Positions 34,883 to 42,964 of a stretch of 64,000 nucleotides of DNA are shown piece by piece. The stretch is from Duganella sp. CF402. GTDB taxonomy: Bacteria; Pseudomonadota; Gammaproteobacteria; Burkholderiales; Burkholderiaceae_D. The notes under the pieces are model-generated. The model saw nothing but the letters and a program-made list of their open reading frames with translations. It searched no databases and was not told the DNA's origin. The DNA lies in assembly GCF_900109645.1 (NCBI RefSeq), contig NZ_FOBG01000001.1, forward strand, positions 3,268,262-3,332,261. Reading direction: 5' to 3'. The stretch's first letter is position 1. The number at the start of each line of letters is the position of its first letter. A program made the translations under genes and the position numbers.

Positions 34883-36301
34883 TCAGGCGAGGTTCTCAAC
34901 CGCCGGAACATCAAGTTCGGTGCGATTGCGGCCGCCCTGCTTGGCGCGGTACAGCGCCTGGTCGGTGCGTGACAGCCAGCGCTCGCAACTGGCGTCGTCG
35001 TCGCGCACTGCGGCCACGCCCAGGCTCACGCGCATCTGGAAGCTGTGGCCATCATGCTTGACGACCGAGGCTTCCACTTCCTCGCGCAGGCGTTCGGCAA
35101 AGGCATGCGCGCCGCGCAGGCTGGTATTCGGCAGCACGATCAGGAATTCCTCGCCGCCGTAGCGCGCCGCAGAATCGACCGTGCGCGCCACCGACATAAT
35201 CACGCCGGCCAGCCGGCGCAAGGCAGCGTCGCCGGCCGGATGGCCGTATTTGTCGTTGATCTGCTTGAAGTGGTCGATATCGAGCATCACCATCGACGCG
35301 CTATGCCCCGAGCGCTGGGTGCGCTGCCACTCGGCCGCCAGCCGGCGGTCGGCTTCGCGCCGGTTCAGCAATCCGGTCAGGCCGTCGGTGATGGCCAGCT
35401 TCTGCACCTCGGCCAGCAGCGCATCCTGCGTCTGCTGCCAATGCAGGAACAGCTGGTAGCCGAAGAAGGCGATGAACAGCACGATGACCACGAACACCCA
35501 GTAGAAGATCCACATGGTCTGGCGCAGCGCATCGAGGTTGACCTGCGCATCGGCCAGGCCGGTGGTGGCATAACCGTAGGTCAGCACGCCCAGCGTGACG
35601 GAGGCGAGCAGGCCAAGCAGGGTTTTGCGCGAGCGGATGCGCGTCTCGCGCAGCAGCTGCGGATGGGCGTCCTGCCAGCGCCGGATGCGCGGCCACAGCG
35701 CCGCCATCACCGGTCCGACCAGCACCACGCTCTGCACGAAGGCGCCCAGCCACCAGCCCTGCCACACCGGCAGCACGGCGGTGCGGTCGTAGCCATTGGT
35801 GTAGCTCCAGATCAGCGCACCGCTGGAACCGAATACGGCGGCCACGAAGGACTGCTGCACGTAGAACAGCAAGTCGGTCAGGCCGCGCAAGTCGCGCCGC
35901 ATGGCGGTGGCGCGGTAGCCGATCACCATCACCGCAAAGCCCAGCGGATTGGCAAGACCGAACAGCAGCGCCCATGACAGCGGCATGCCGGCGTACAGCG
36001 CCAGCGACACGGTGGCGCAATAGGCGGGAATGGCGCCCCACCACCAGCCCAGCGTGAGCGTGAGCAGCAGGCAAATCAGCAGCGGAGGATAAACGGTGAG
36101 GTAGACGGCGACGCCGCCGAATTCAAACGGGATGCCGGACCAGCCCCACACCACACTGCCGATGCCCAGCCATACGCACAGGGCGAGCAGTGCCAGCCAG
36201 CCGCCAAACAGGCCGGCTTTCTGCCCAAGGCTGCCATTGCGCCACAGGCGCGAGGGTGAGAGCTCCCGGTATTGTGGAGTGAGCGCTTCAGGTTTGGACA
36301 A
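34883..36301 (-). CDS. Membrane-bound diguanylate cyclase (MASE1-like sensor, GGDEF)
   Basis: A 472-residue cyclase predicted to make cyclic di-GMP. Residues about 25-310 hold eight or so hydrophobic segments of the MASE1 type (LALLALCVWLGIGSVVWGW; VYLTVYPPLLICLLLTLTLGW; last near IFYWVFVVIVLFIAFFGYQLFL). The C-terminal GGDEF domain has ITDGLTGLLNRREADR, DIDHFKQIND and the active-site GGEEF at residues 382-386. The start appears to be TTG at 36301: AAAGGGGA is about six bases upstream and no ATG in frame is near. Confidence 0.9.
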   Translation of the reverse strand: MSKPEALTPQYRELSPSRLWRNGSLGQKAGLFGGWLALLALCVWLGIGSVVWGWSGIPFEFGGVAVYLTVYPPLLICLLLTLTLGWWWGAIPAYCATVSLALYAGMPLSWALLFGLANPLGFAVMVIGYRATAMRRDLRGLTDLLFYVQQSFVAAVFGSSGALIWSYTNGYDRTAVLPVWQGWWLGAFVQSVVLVGPVMAALWPRIRRWQDAHPQLLRETRIRSRKTLLGLLASVTLGVLTYGYATTGLADAQVNLDALRQTMWIFYWVFVVIVLFIAFFGYQLFLHWQQTQDALLAEVQKLAITDGLTGLLNRREADRRLAAEWQRTQRSGHSASMVMLDIDHFKQINDKYGHPAGDAALRRLAGVIMSVARTVDSAARYGGEEFLIVLPNTSLRGAHAFAERLREEVEASVVKHDGHSFQMRVSLGVAAVRDDDASCERWLSRTDQALYRAKQGGRNRTELDVPAVENLA

Positions 36302-36326
36302 AACATTCCCCTTTGTTGTCCAAAAT

Positions 36327-36332
36327 ATTATA
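36327..36332 (-). promoter_or_regulatory. -10 element upstream of the MASE1-GGDEF gene
   Basis: Perfect TATAAT on the minus strand (complement of 36327-36332), 25 bases before the TTG start, in the short gap after queG. No good -35 is visible at the right distance. It suggests the cyclase has its own promoter with a very short leader. Confidence 0.4.
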
Positions 36333-36343
36333 CCGCCGTTGTC

Positions 36344-37435
36344 CTAGACGGAATGACAGGCCAGCGCCCACTCCACATGTTCGCGCACCAGGGACGACGG
36401 ATCGTCGCGCCGCGCCAACAGTGCCGTCACGATAGCCGCATCGCCCTTGGCCCCGGCCGCCGCCGCGTTGCCCAGGCCGACCGCCAGGTTGCGCAGCCAG
36501 CGTTCATGGCCGATGCGGCGTATCGGACTGCCTTCCATCTTGCGATTGAACTCCTCTTCGCTCCACGCGAACAGCTCCACCAGCGAGGCGTGGCCCAGTC
36601 CATGCCGTTCGTCGAAGTCCGGCAGCACCGCGCGCTGCGCGAATTTGTTCCACGGACAGGCGGTCTGGCAATCGTCGCAGCCGTAGATACGATTGCCGAT
36701 CAACGGCCGCAGCTCGACCGGAATGGCGTTTTTCAGTTCGATGGTCAGGTAGGAGATGCAGCGCCGCGCGTCCAGCTTGCCGGGACCGAGAATGGCTTGC
36801 GTCGGGCAAGCCGTGATGCATGCCGAGCACTGGCCGCAGTGGGCGCCGGTCGGCTCATCAATCGGCAGCGGCAGGTCGACCAGGAACTCGCCCATGAAGA
36901 ACATGGAGCCGGCAGTGCGCGACAGCAGCAAGGTGTGCTTGCCGCGCCAGCCCAGGCCGGCCTTCTCGGCCAGCGGCAGCTCCATCACCGGCGCCGAGTC
37001 GGTGAACACGCGGTAGCCGAAGTCGCCGATCTGCGCTTTCACCTTGTCGGCCAGCTGCTGCAGGCGGGCGCGCAGCACCTTGTGGTAGTCCCTGCCGCGC
37101 GCGTAGACCGAGATGACGGCGGCATTGGGATCGGTCAGGCGTGCCTGCTCGCGGTCCTTCCAGTCGTTTTCCGTGTCCCTCGGCAGGTAGTCCATGCGGG
37201 CGCTGACCACGCGGATGGTACCCGGCACCAGCTCGGCGGGACGGGCGCGTTTCATGCCGTGGGCGGCCATGTAGTCCATTTCGCCGTGCATGCCGGCGTC
37301 CAGCCAGGCCTGCAGGCCGGCTTCGGCGTGACTGAGGTCGACGTCGGTGATGCGGATTTCGGCAAAGCCGAGTTCTACGCCCCAGCGCTTGATGCTGAGG
37401 GCGAGTTCGGCTAAATTGGTTTGATTGAGGGACAT
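36344..37435 (-). CDS. queG: Epoxyqueuosine reductase QueG
   Basis: Cobalamin-dependent iron-sulphur enzyme that reduces epoxyqueuosine to queuosine in tRNA. The 363-residue protein has the QueG N-terminal domain (WGVELGFAEIRITDVDLSHAEAGLQAWLDAGMHGEMDYM blocks), two 4Fe-4S motifs (HCGQCSACITACPTQAI and CDDCQTACPWN) and a C-terminal HEAT-like repeat region (ERWLRNLAVGLGN). MSLNQTN at 37435 is chosen as start; the longer reading would overlap tsaE regulatory sequence. Divergent from tsaE, the classic queG-tsaE-amiC neighbourhood. Confidence 0.96.
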   Translation of the reverse strand: MSLNQTNLAELALSIKRWGVELGFAEIRITDVDLSHAEAGLQAWLDAGMHGEMDYMAAHGMKRARPAELVPGTIRVVSARMDYLPRDTENDWKDREQARLTDPNAAVISVYARGRDYHKVLRARLQQLADKVKAQIGDFGYRVFTDSAPVMELPLAEKAGLGWRGKHTLLLSRTAGSMFFMGEFLVDLPLPIDEPTGAHCGQCSACITACPTQAILGPGKLDARRCISYLTIELKNAIPVELRPLIGNRIYGCDDCQTACPWNKFAQRAVLPDFDERHGLGHASLVELFAWSEEEFNRKMEGSPIRRIGHERWLRNLAVGLGNAAAAGAKGDAAIVTALLARRDDPSSLVREHVEWALACHSV

Positions 37436-37492
37436 CGGGCGCGGGCTAGAAGGTACAATGGCTGGCGATCCAACCAACCGTTATTTTATTCG

Positions 37493-37978
37493 ATGCAGCA
37501 CTTCACAGCCCATCTCCACGACGAAGAAGGCACAGCCGCCCTGGGCGCGGCGCTCGCGCGCGCGCTCGCGCCCGGCCTGGCGATCCACCTGCACGGCGAC
37601 CTTGGCGCCGGCAAAACCGCCCTCACCCGCGCCCTGCTGCACGCCGCCGGCCATACCGGCACGGTGAAAAGCCCGACCTACACCCTGTCCGAACCGTACA
37701 GCATCCAGCTCGACGGCCGCGCCGTCAGCGTGATCCACTTCGACTTGTACCGCATGGCCAGCGCCGAGGAATTCCTCGACGCCGGCTTCCGCGAAGACTT
37801 CAACGGCGATAACATCTGCATCGTCGAATGGCCGGAAAAGGCCGACGGCGTGCTGCCGCCGCCGGATCTTAACGTGGTGCTGACTGTGGCCGGACACGGT
37901 CGTGATGTAGAATTGCAGGCGTCGACCGCCCTGGGTAACTCATGCCTTCAACGCCTCAAATTCGCGCCCAACATGTGA
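37493..37978 (+). CDS. tsaE: tRNA threonylcarbamoyladenosine biosynthesis ATPase TsaE
   Basis: P-loop ATPase that supports TsaD/TsaB in making t6A. The 161-residue product has the Walker A LHGDLGAGKTALTRALL near residue 35, the SPTYTLSEPY motif, HFDLYRMASAEEFLDAGF and the downstream IVEWPEKADGVLP. MQHFTAHLHDEEG at 37493 begins it. Its last 37 bases overlap the amidase gene in another frame, so the pair is translationally coupled. Confidence 0.95.
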   Translation: MQHFTAHLHDEEGTAALGAALARALAPGLAIHLHGDLGAGKTALTRALLHAAGHTGTVKSPTYTLSEPYSIQLDGRAVSVIHFDLYRMASAEEFLDAGFREDFNGDNICIVEWPEKADGVLPPPDLNVVLTVAGHGRDVELQASTALGNSCLQRLKFAPNM

Positions 37979-39306
37979 GCCGCCGCACCGTCCTGAAGGC
38001 CGGCGCCACCCTGCTGCTTTCCGTGCTTGCTCCCCTGCGCGCCTATGCCGCGCAAATTCTCGCCGTGCGCGTATGGCCGGCCGAGGACTACACCCGCGTC
38101 ACGCTGGAAAACGATACCGACCTCAAAGCCACGCACTTCATCGTCAAGGACCCGGAGCGCATGGTGGTCGATATCGAAGGGCTGGAGCTGAACCCGACGC
38201 TGAAATCGCTGGTCGCCAAGATCCAGTCGAACGACCCGTACATCAAGCAGGTGCGCGTGGGCCAGAACCGGCCCAACGTGGTGCGGCTGGTGTTCGACCT
38301 GAAAGAGGAAGTCACGCCGCAGGTGTTCACGCTGGCGCCGGCCGGCAACTACAAGCACCGCTTGATTTTCGACCTGTATCCGAACAAGCCAATCGATCCG
38401 ATCGCCGCCATGATCGAAAAAGGCGACTGGACCGATCCGGCGCCGGAAACTGGCGCCGCTGCCGCTGCCGTTGCGCCAAAGCCGACGCCGAAGGAGCAGC
38501 TCGCGGAGCTCAAGCCCGACCTCAAGGCCGAGCCGCGCGAAGAGCTGAAGAACGAACTCAAAACCGCCGAGAAATTCGACAAGAACGGCAAGCTGGTACG
38601 CATGATCACCATCGCGCTCGATCCGGGCCACGGCGGCGAAGATCCCGGCGCCTCCGGCAAGAACGGCAGCCGCGAGAAGGACATCGTGCTGTCGATCGCC
38701 AAGCGATTGAAAGCCAAGCTGGAAGACGTCCCGAACATCCGCGTGATGCTCACGCGCGATGGCGACTACTTCGTGCCGCTTGGCACCCGCGTGGAAAAGG
38801 CGCGCAAGGTGCAGGCCGATTTGTTCGTCTCGATTCACGCCGACGCTTTCGTGCAGCCGACCGCGCGCGGTTCGTCGGTGTTCGTACTGTCGGAAAAAGG
38901 CGCCACCTCGTCGGCGGCGCGCTGGCTGGCCGATAAAGAAAACCTCGCCGACACCATCGGCGGCGTCAACGTCAAGAACCACGACAAGCAACTGGCTAGC
39001 GTGTTGTTCGACCTGTCCACCACGGCGCAGATCAACGACAGCATGAAGCTGGGCCGCTCCGTGCTGGGCGAAATCGGCGGCATCAACCGCCTGCACAAAG
39101 GCTCGGTCGAACAGGCCGGCTTCGCGGTGCTGAAAGCGCCGGACATTCCGTCCATCCTGATCGAGACGGCCTTCATCTCCAACCCGGAAGAGGAAGCCAA
39201 GCTGCTCGATGAGGCTTACCAGAACAAGCTGGCCGATGCCATCGTCACCGGCATCCGCCGTTATTTCGCAAAGAATCCACCGCTGGCAAAGAACCGGCTT
39301 ACTTAA
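37942..39306 (+). CDS. amiC: N-acetylmuramoyl-L-alanine amidase (AmiC type)
   Basis: Periplasmic cell-separation amidase that cleaves the peptide stem from murein. The 454-residue protein has a twin-arginine signal (SRRTVLKAGATLLLSVLAPLRAYA), an AMIN domain (residues about 38-150, VRVWPAEDYTRVTLEND) that localises it, a charged linker, and an Amidase_3 domain with ALDPGHGGEDPGASG, the Glu in NGSREKDIVL, SIHADAF and the C-terminal ILIETAFISNPEEE. Starts inside tsaE. In other bacteria this amidase is activated by EnvC/NlpD, not encoded here. Confidence 0.95.
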   Translation: MPSTPQIRAQHVSRRTVLKAGATLLLSVLAPLRAYAAQILAVRVWPAEDYTRVTLENDTDLKATHFIVKDPERMVVDIEGLELNPTLKSLVAKIQSNDPYIKQVRVGQNRPNVVRLVFDLKEEVTPQVFTLAPAGNYKHRLIFDLYPNKPIDPIAAMIEKGDWTDPAPETGAAAAAVAPKPTPKEQLAELKPDLKAEPREELKNELKTAEKFDKNGKLVRMITIALDPGHGGEDPGASGKNGSREKDIVLSIAKRLKAKLEDVPNIRVMLTRDGDYFVPLGTRVEKARKVQADLFVSIHADAFVQPTARGSSVFVLSEKGATSSAARWLADKENLADTIGGVNVKNHDKQLASVLFDLSTTAQINDSMKLGRSVLGEIGGINRLHKGSVEQAGFAVLKAPDIPSILIETAFISNPEEEAKLLDEAYQNKLADAIVTGIRRYFAKNPPLAKNRLT

Positions 39307-39318
39307 AACGAGAGCAAT

Positions 39319-40158
39319 ATGGCTGTAGTAACGATGACCGAATACGGCGCCCTGCCCGCCGCAAGCCTGACCGCCGCCGACGGCGCACAGATCACCGCCT
39401 CCCTGTTTGGCGCACACCTGCTGTCATGGAAAACCGCCGACGGCAAGGAGCGTTTGTTCGTCAGCTCGCAAACGCCGCTGGACGGCAGCAAGGCGATACG
39501 CGGCGGCGTGCCGGTGATCTTCCCGCAATTTAATGTGCGCGGCCCCGGCCTGCGCCACGGCTTCGCGCGCGTCAGCACCTGGCGCCTGACCGGCAAGGGC
39601 GGCGACGGCGGCAGCTCCTACATGGAGTTCAGCCTGAATCAAAACGACCTGTCGGCGGAACACGCGCAGGCATGGCCGTACGCGTTTGAACTGACGCTGC
39701 GCTTCACGCTGCACGGCGATGCGCTGGAAATGGACTACACGGTGCACAACAGCGGCGCGCAGGATTTCCCGTTCGGCGTGGCGCTGCACACCTACTACGA
39801 TGTCGGCAATCTGGACGCCACCAGCATCAGCGGCCTGCAGCACCAGCAGTACACCGACCATCACCAGCAAACGCGCACGCAGGAATATCCTGCGCTGCAC
39901 TTCACCGAGAAGCACGACCGCCTGTACCAATCCACGCCGTCGCTGACGCTGAACACGGCCGACGCCACGCTACGCCTGGAGCAGCAAGGGTTCAGCGAAT
40001 GGGTGGTGTGGAATCCGGGCCAGGACGACGCCAAGGCATTGGTTGACCTGGCCGATGAAGAATACCTGCGCTTCGTGTGCATCGAACCGGCACGCGTCGA
40101 CCAGCAGCCGCTGGCGGCCGGTGCCAGCTGGACCGGCAAGCATACGATCGCGGTTTAA
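39319..40158 (+). CDS. D-hexose-6-phosphate mutarotase (YeaD-like)
   Basis: A 279-residue aldose-1-epimerase-fold protein of the YeaD type, which interconverts anomers of hexose 6-phosphates. Visible landmarks are GAHLLSWKTADGKERLFVSSQTPLDGSKAIRGGVPVIFPQF (in parts), HGFARVSTW with a catalytic His, VALHTYYDVGNL with the second His, and the C-terminal VVWNPGQDDAKALVD and FVCIEPARV (catalytic Glu). Begins 12 bases after amiC with GAGAG ahead of its ATG. Confidence 0.93.
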   Translation: MAVVTMTEYGALPAASLTAADGAQITASLFGAHLLSWKTADGKERLFVSSQTPLDGSKAIRGGVPVIFPQFNVRGPGLRHGFARVSTWRLTGKGGDGGSSYMEFSLNQNDLSAEHAQAWPYAFELTLRFTLHGDALEMDYTVHNSGAQDFPFGVALHTYYDVGNLDATSISGLQHQQYTDHHQQTRTQEYPALHFTEKHDRLYQSTPSLTLNTADATLRLEQQGFSEWVVWNPGQDDAKALVDLADEEYLRFVCIEPARVDQQPLAAGASWTGKHTIAV

Positions 40159-41171
40159 TTCGACTCTTTGATGATGCGGCCGGAACCCGGCTGCACCGGG
40201 CGCGCGTTCAGCGGATACAGTCGGCTGAACAGCGCCATTTGCTGCGGCGAAGCCTGCACCGGCTCCTTCATCACAATCCACAGCACACCCTCTTGGCATG
40301 GCGGCGTGGTCATCGATCCCATGAAGGTGTAGTAGTCGCGACGCGCCGGCAGCAGCTCGAGCGGATCGAGCACGGTCGACGGCGCGGCGGTATCGTATTT
40401 TTCCAGCGGCAGGTTATTCCACACGGTCTGGATCACCGGCTGCGGCTTGCCGCGTTCCAGCAGCAGCGCCAGCATGGCGATATGGCCTTCCGCATCCTTG
40501 TGCACCAGGTGCACCACCATCTCGTAACCCTTGCCGTTGATGCGCTCTTCCGACGGACGGTGGAAGTGGAACTGCACCAGCTCATACATGCGGTTGCCGA
40601 CGTTGAGGAAGTTGCCGCTGCCGACCATCACCTGCACCGTCTTGCCGTTGTCCGTTACATTGAACGAGGACGGATGGTAGTCGAAGCCGATCTGCTCCAA
40701 TTCTACTTTCATGCCGTCGCGGATATCGATCGGCGACTGGCGGTTGCCGGTGCCGCACTTGGCCCACGCCGGATTGATGGTGCCCCAGTTGGCCGGGCCG
40801 TTCTCGCCTTCATACGACCACACATTGCTGTACACCTTGGGCTTGGCCGCTTCCTTGGCCGCATGAGCAGCGGCGTCCTTCTTGGCCTTGGCCGCCGCCG
40901 CCACGCGCGCGGCCTGGTTGGCGCGCATGATGGCCAGCCGTTCCTGGATCTTGGCCGACAGGTCGGCCTCGGCCTGCGCCTCCTGCTCGCGCTGGCTCAG
41001 CTTGCGTGCCGGGCCGGAGGCCGACGCGCCGGCCGCCGCCGACGATCCCACGCCCGCAGCACCGCCCACGCCGGTCTTCATCGACGGCGAAATCAGCGGA
41101 TCGCTGGCCGCCCCGCTGGCTGCGCTAATGACGCAGCAAGAGGCAAGCAGGGGAAGGAAGAAAGCGCGCAT
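40155..41171 (-). CDS. Alpha-class carbonic anhydrase, exported
   Basis: Interconverts CO2 and bicarbonate, here probably in the periplasm. The 338-residue protein has a signal peptide (MRAFFLPLLASCCVISAASG), then about 85 residues rich in Ala, Lys and Glu (coiled-coil-like, KLSQREQEAQAEADLSAKIQ...), then the catalytic domain from WSYEGENGPANWGTINPAWAKC onward. Zinc ligands are His202 and His204 (QFHFHRPSEE) and the His in MVVHLVHKD; the TTPPCQEGV signature is intact. The linker is an unusual addition. Ends overlapping the mutarotase by four bases. Confidence 0.93.
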   Translation of the reverse strand: MRAFFLPLLASCCVISAASGAASDPLISPSMKTGVGGAAGVGSSAAAGASASGPARKLSQREQEAQAEADLSAKIQERLAIMRANQAARVAAAAKAKKDAAAHAAKEAAKPKVYSNVWSYEGENGPANWGTINPAWAKCGTGNRQSPIDIRDGMKVELEQIGFDYHPSSFNVTDNGKTVQVMVGSGNFLNVGNRMYELVQFHFHRPSEERINGKGYEMVVHLVHKDAEGHIAMLALLLERGKPQPVIQTVWNNLPLEKYDTAAPSTVLDPLELLPARRDYYTFMGSMTTPPCQEGVLWIVMKEPVQASPQQMALFSRLYPLNARPVQPGSGRIIKESN

Positions 41172-41270
41172 GGGTATCCAGAATGAACAATTACATTCTG
41201 GTTTACGGATGCTTTTGGGAAAAACTTGAGAGGGGATGGCCGCGCGGGATGAAATTTCTTTGCAAATCGT

Positions 41271-41295
41271 CACGCTGCGGCGGCCGCGCAGCGTG
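41271..41295. other. 9-bp inverted repeat between the anhydrase and DedA genes
   Basis: CACGCTGCG/CGCAGCGTG arms (41271-41279, 41287-41295) around a 7-base GC loop, 15 bases beyond the dedA stop. No T-run follows on either strand, so it is only a weak terminator candidate for dedA. Confidence 0.4.
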
Positions 41296-41309
41296 GATTC
41301 ATGCGGGTT

Positions 41310-41954
41310 TCAGCGGCGTTGCAGGCGGCGCGACAACTTGTACACGCCCCCCAGCGCCATCGGCACCACGGCCACGCCTACGCCGACCAGCACGATCTCG
41401 GTCAGGTGGTCGCGCACGATAGGGATGTTGCCGAAGAAGTAGCCGGCGGTGGTCAGCAGCAGCACCCACAGGATGGCGCCGGTGAAGTTATACAGCTGGA
41501 AGCGGGCAAAGGTCATGTCCGACACGCCGGCCACGAACGGCGCGAAAGTACGCACCACAGGCACGAAACGCGCCAGCACGATGGTCTTGCCGCCGTGTTT
41601 TTCAAAGAAATCGTGGGTTTTCTTGAGGGCGTCCTTGTTGATCCAGCGGTAGTCGTGGGTGAACACTTTCTGCCCGACCTTCTCGCCGATCCAGTAATTG
41701 ACGGTGTTACCGGTGATGGCCGCCGTGGTCAGCAGGAACATCAGCAGCGGCAAGTTCATCTCGCCGACCGCGCACAGGGCGCCGGCGATGAACAGCAGCG
41801 TATCTCCAGGGAAGAAGAACAGCACCACCAGGCCGGTCTCGGCAAAGATGATGGCGAACAGAACGACGTAAATCAGCGTCCCGTATTGTTGGATCAGCAC
41901 TTCGAGAGTTTTGTCGACATGCAGGAGCATGTCAAAAAATTGCATAAAATCCAT
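41310..41954 (-). CDS. DedA family membrane protein
   Basis: A 214-residue DedA/VTT-domain protein (FFPGDTLLFIAGALCAVGEMNLPLLMFLLTTAAITGNTVNYWIGEKVGQKVF; FFEKHGGKTIVLARFVPVVRTFAPFVAGVSDMTFARFQLYNFTGAILWV in blocks). Conserved Glu near residue 40 and the R-x-x-P-x-x-R motif (ARFVPVVRT) are present. Family members affect lipid flipping and proton-motive-force dependent processes. Single gene with its promoter toward the cyclophilin gene. Confidence 0.94.
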   Translation of the reverse strand: MDFMQFFDMLLHVDKTLEVLIQQYGTLIYVVLFAIIFAETGLVVLFFFPGDTLLFIAGALCAVGEMNLPLLMFLLTTAAITGNTVNYWIGEKVGQKVFTHDYRWINKDALKKTHDFFEKHGGKTIVLARFVPVVRTFAPFVAGVSDMTFARFQLYNFTGAILWVLLLTTAGYFFGNIPIVRDHLTEIVLVGVGVAVVPMALGGVYKLSRRLQRR

Positions 41955-42045
41955 ATTCTTCCTATAAAGTGTGCGCCGGAATCATACACCACTGACGTAC
42001 GTCGTCGGTAGTTTACAATGCCTCGACTAACCTGGGAGAGTTTGA

Positions 42046-42957
42046 ATGGCTATTATCCGTAGCTTGTGCGTTTTATCCCTGTCTGCGCTGGCCGTGGTTG
42101 CCCACGCCGCCGACCTGCCGGTGCGCAAAAGCGCCAGCGAGATCGTCAAACAGTCCAAGCCGTCCGACTGGCGGCCGCTGGACCCGCAAAATACCCTGTA
42201 CATGGAGCTGCCAACCGGCCGCGTGGTGATCGAACTGGCGCCGGACTTCGCGCCGCTGGCCATCGCCAATATCAAGACGCTGGTCAAGGAACGCTATTTC
42301 GACGGCCTGGCGGTGAACCGCTCGCAGGATAACTACGTGGCCCAATGGGGCGACCCGAACGCCGAGACCAGCCCGAAATCGCTGGGCAGCGCCAAGGCCA
42401 AGGTGCCGGGCGAGTTCTCGGTGCCGATCTCGAACGACAAGCGCTTCGTGCGCCAGAAGGATTTCGACGGCTATGCGCCGCAGATCGGCCACTCGAACGG
42501 CTTCCCGGTCGGACGCGATCCCAAGGCCGGCACCACCTGGCTGGCACACTGCTACGGCATGGTCGGCGTGGGCCGCGACAACGATACCGACAGCGGCAGC
42601 GGCGCCGAGCTGTATGCGGTGAACGGCCACGCGCCGCGCCACCTCGACCGCAATATCACCGTGGTGGGCCGCGTAGTGTCGGGCATGCCGCTGCTGGCGA
42701 CCCTGCCGCGCGGTGGCGAGACGATGGGCTTCTACGGCCCGAAAGAAGCGCGCACGCCGATCATCTCGGTGCGGCTGGCGGCCGAGGTGCCGGAAGCGGA
42801 ACGCAGCCATCTGGAAGTGATGCGCAGCGAGGCGCCGATTTACCAGAAAGTGATCGAAGCGCAGCGCAATCGCGGCGGGCCGTGGAATAAATACGCGGCC
42901 AACTACGTAGAGCTGTGCAACGCCACAATCCCGGTGCGGGAAGCGCCCAAGTTATAA
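42046..42957 (+). CDS. Cyclophilin-type peptidylprolyl isomerase, exported
   Basis: A 303-residue protein with a signal peptide ([21 protein letters not shown]) and a cyclophilin domain ([54 protein letters not shown] in blocks). The domain carries long insertions, and the usual active-site segments are diverged, so catalytic activity is not certain. Periplasmic folding role is inferred. It lies 7 bases before mutL and may share its transcript. Confidence 0.88.
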   Translation: MAIIRSLCVLSLSALAVVAHAADLPVRKSASEIVKQSKPSDWRPLDPQNTLYMELPTGRVVIELAPDFAPLAIANIKTLVKERYFDGLAVNRSQDNYVAQWGDPNAETSPKSLGSAKAKVPGEFSVPISNDKRFVRQKDFDGYAPQIGHSNGFPVGRDPKAGTTWLAHCYGMVGVGRDNDTDSGSGAELYAVNGHAPRHLDRNITVVGRVVSGMPLLATLPRGGETMGFYGPKEARTPIISVRLAAEVPEAERSHLEVMRSEAPIYQKVIEAQRNRGGPWNKYAANYVELCNATIPVREAPKL

Positions 42958-42964
42958 TCCCGGG

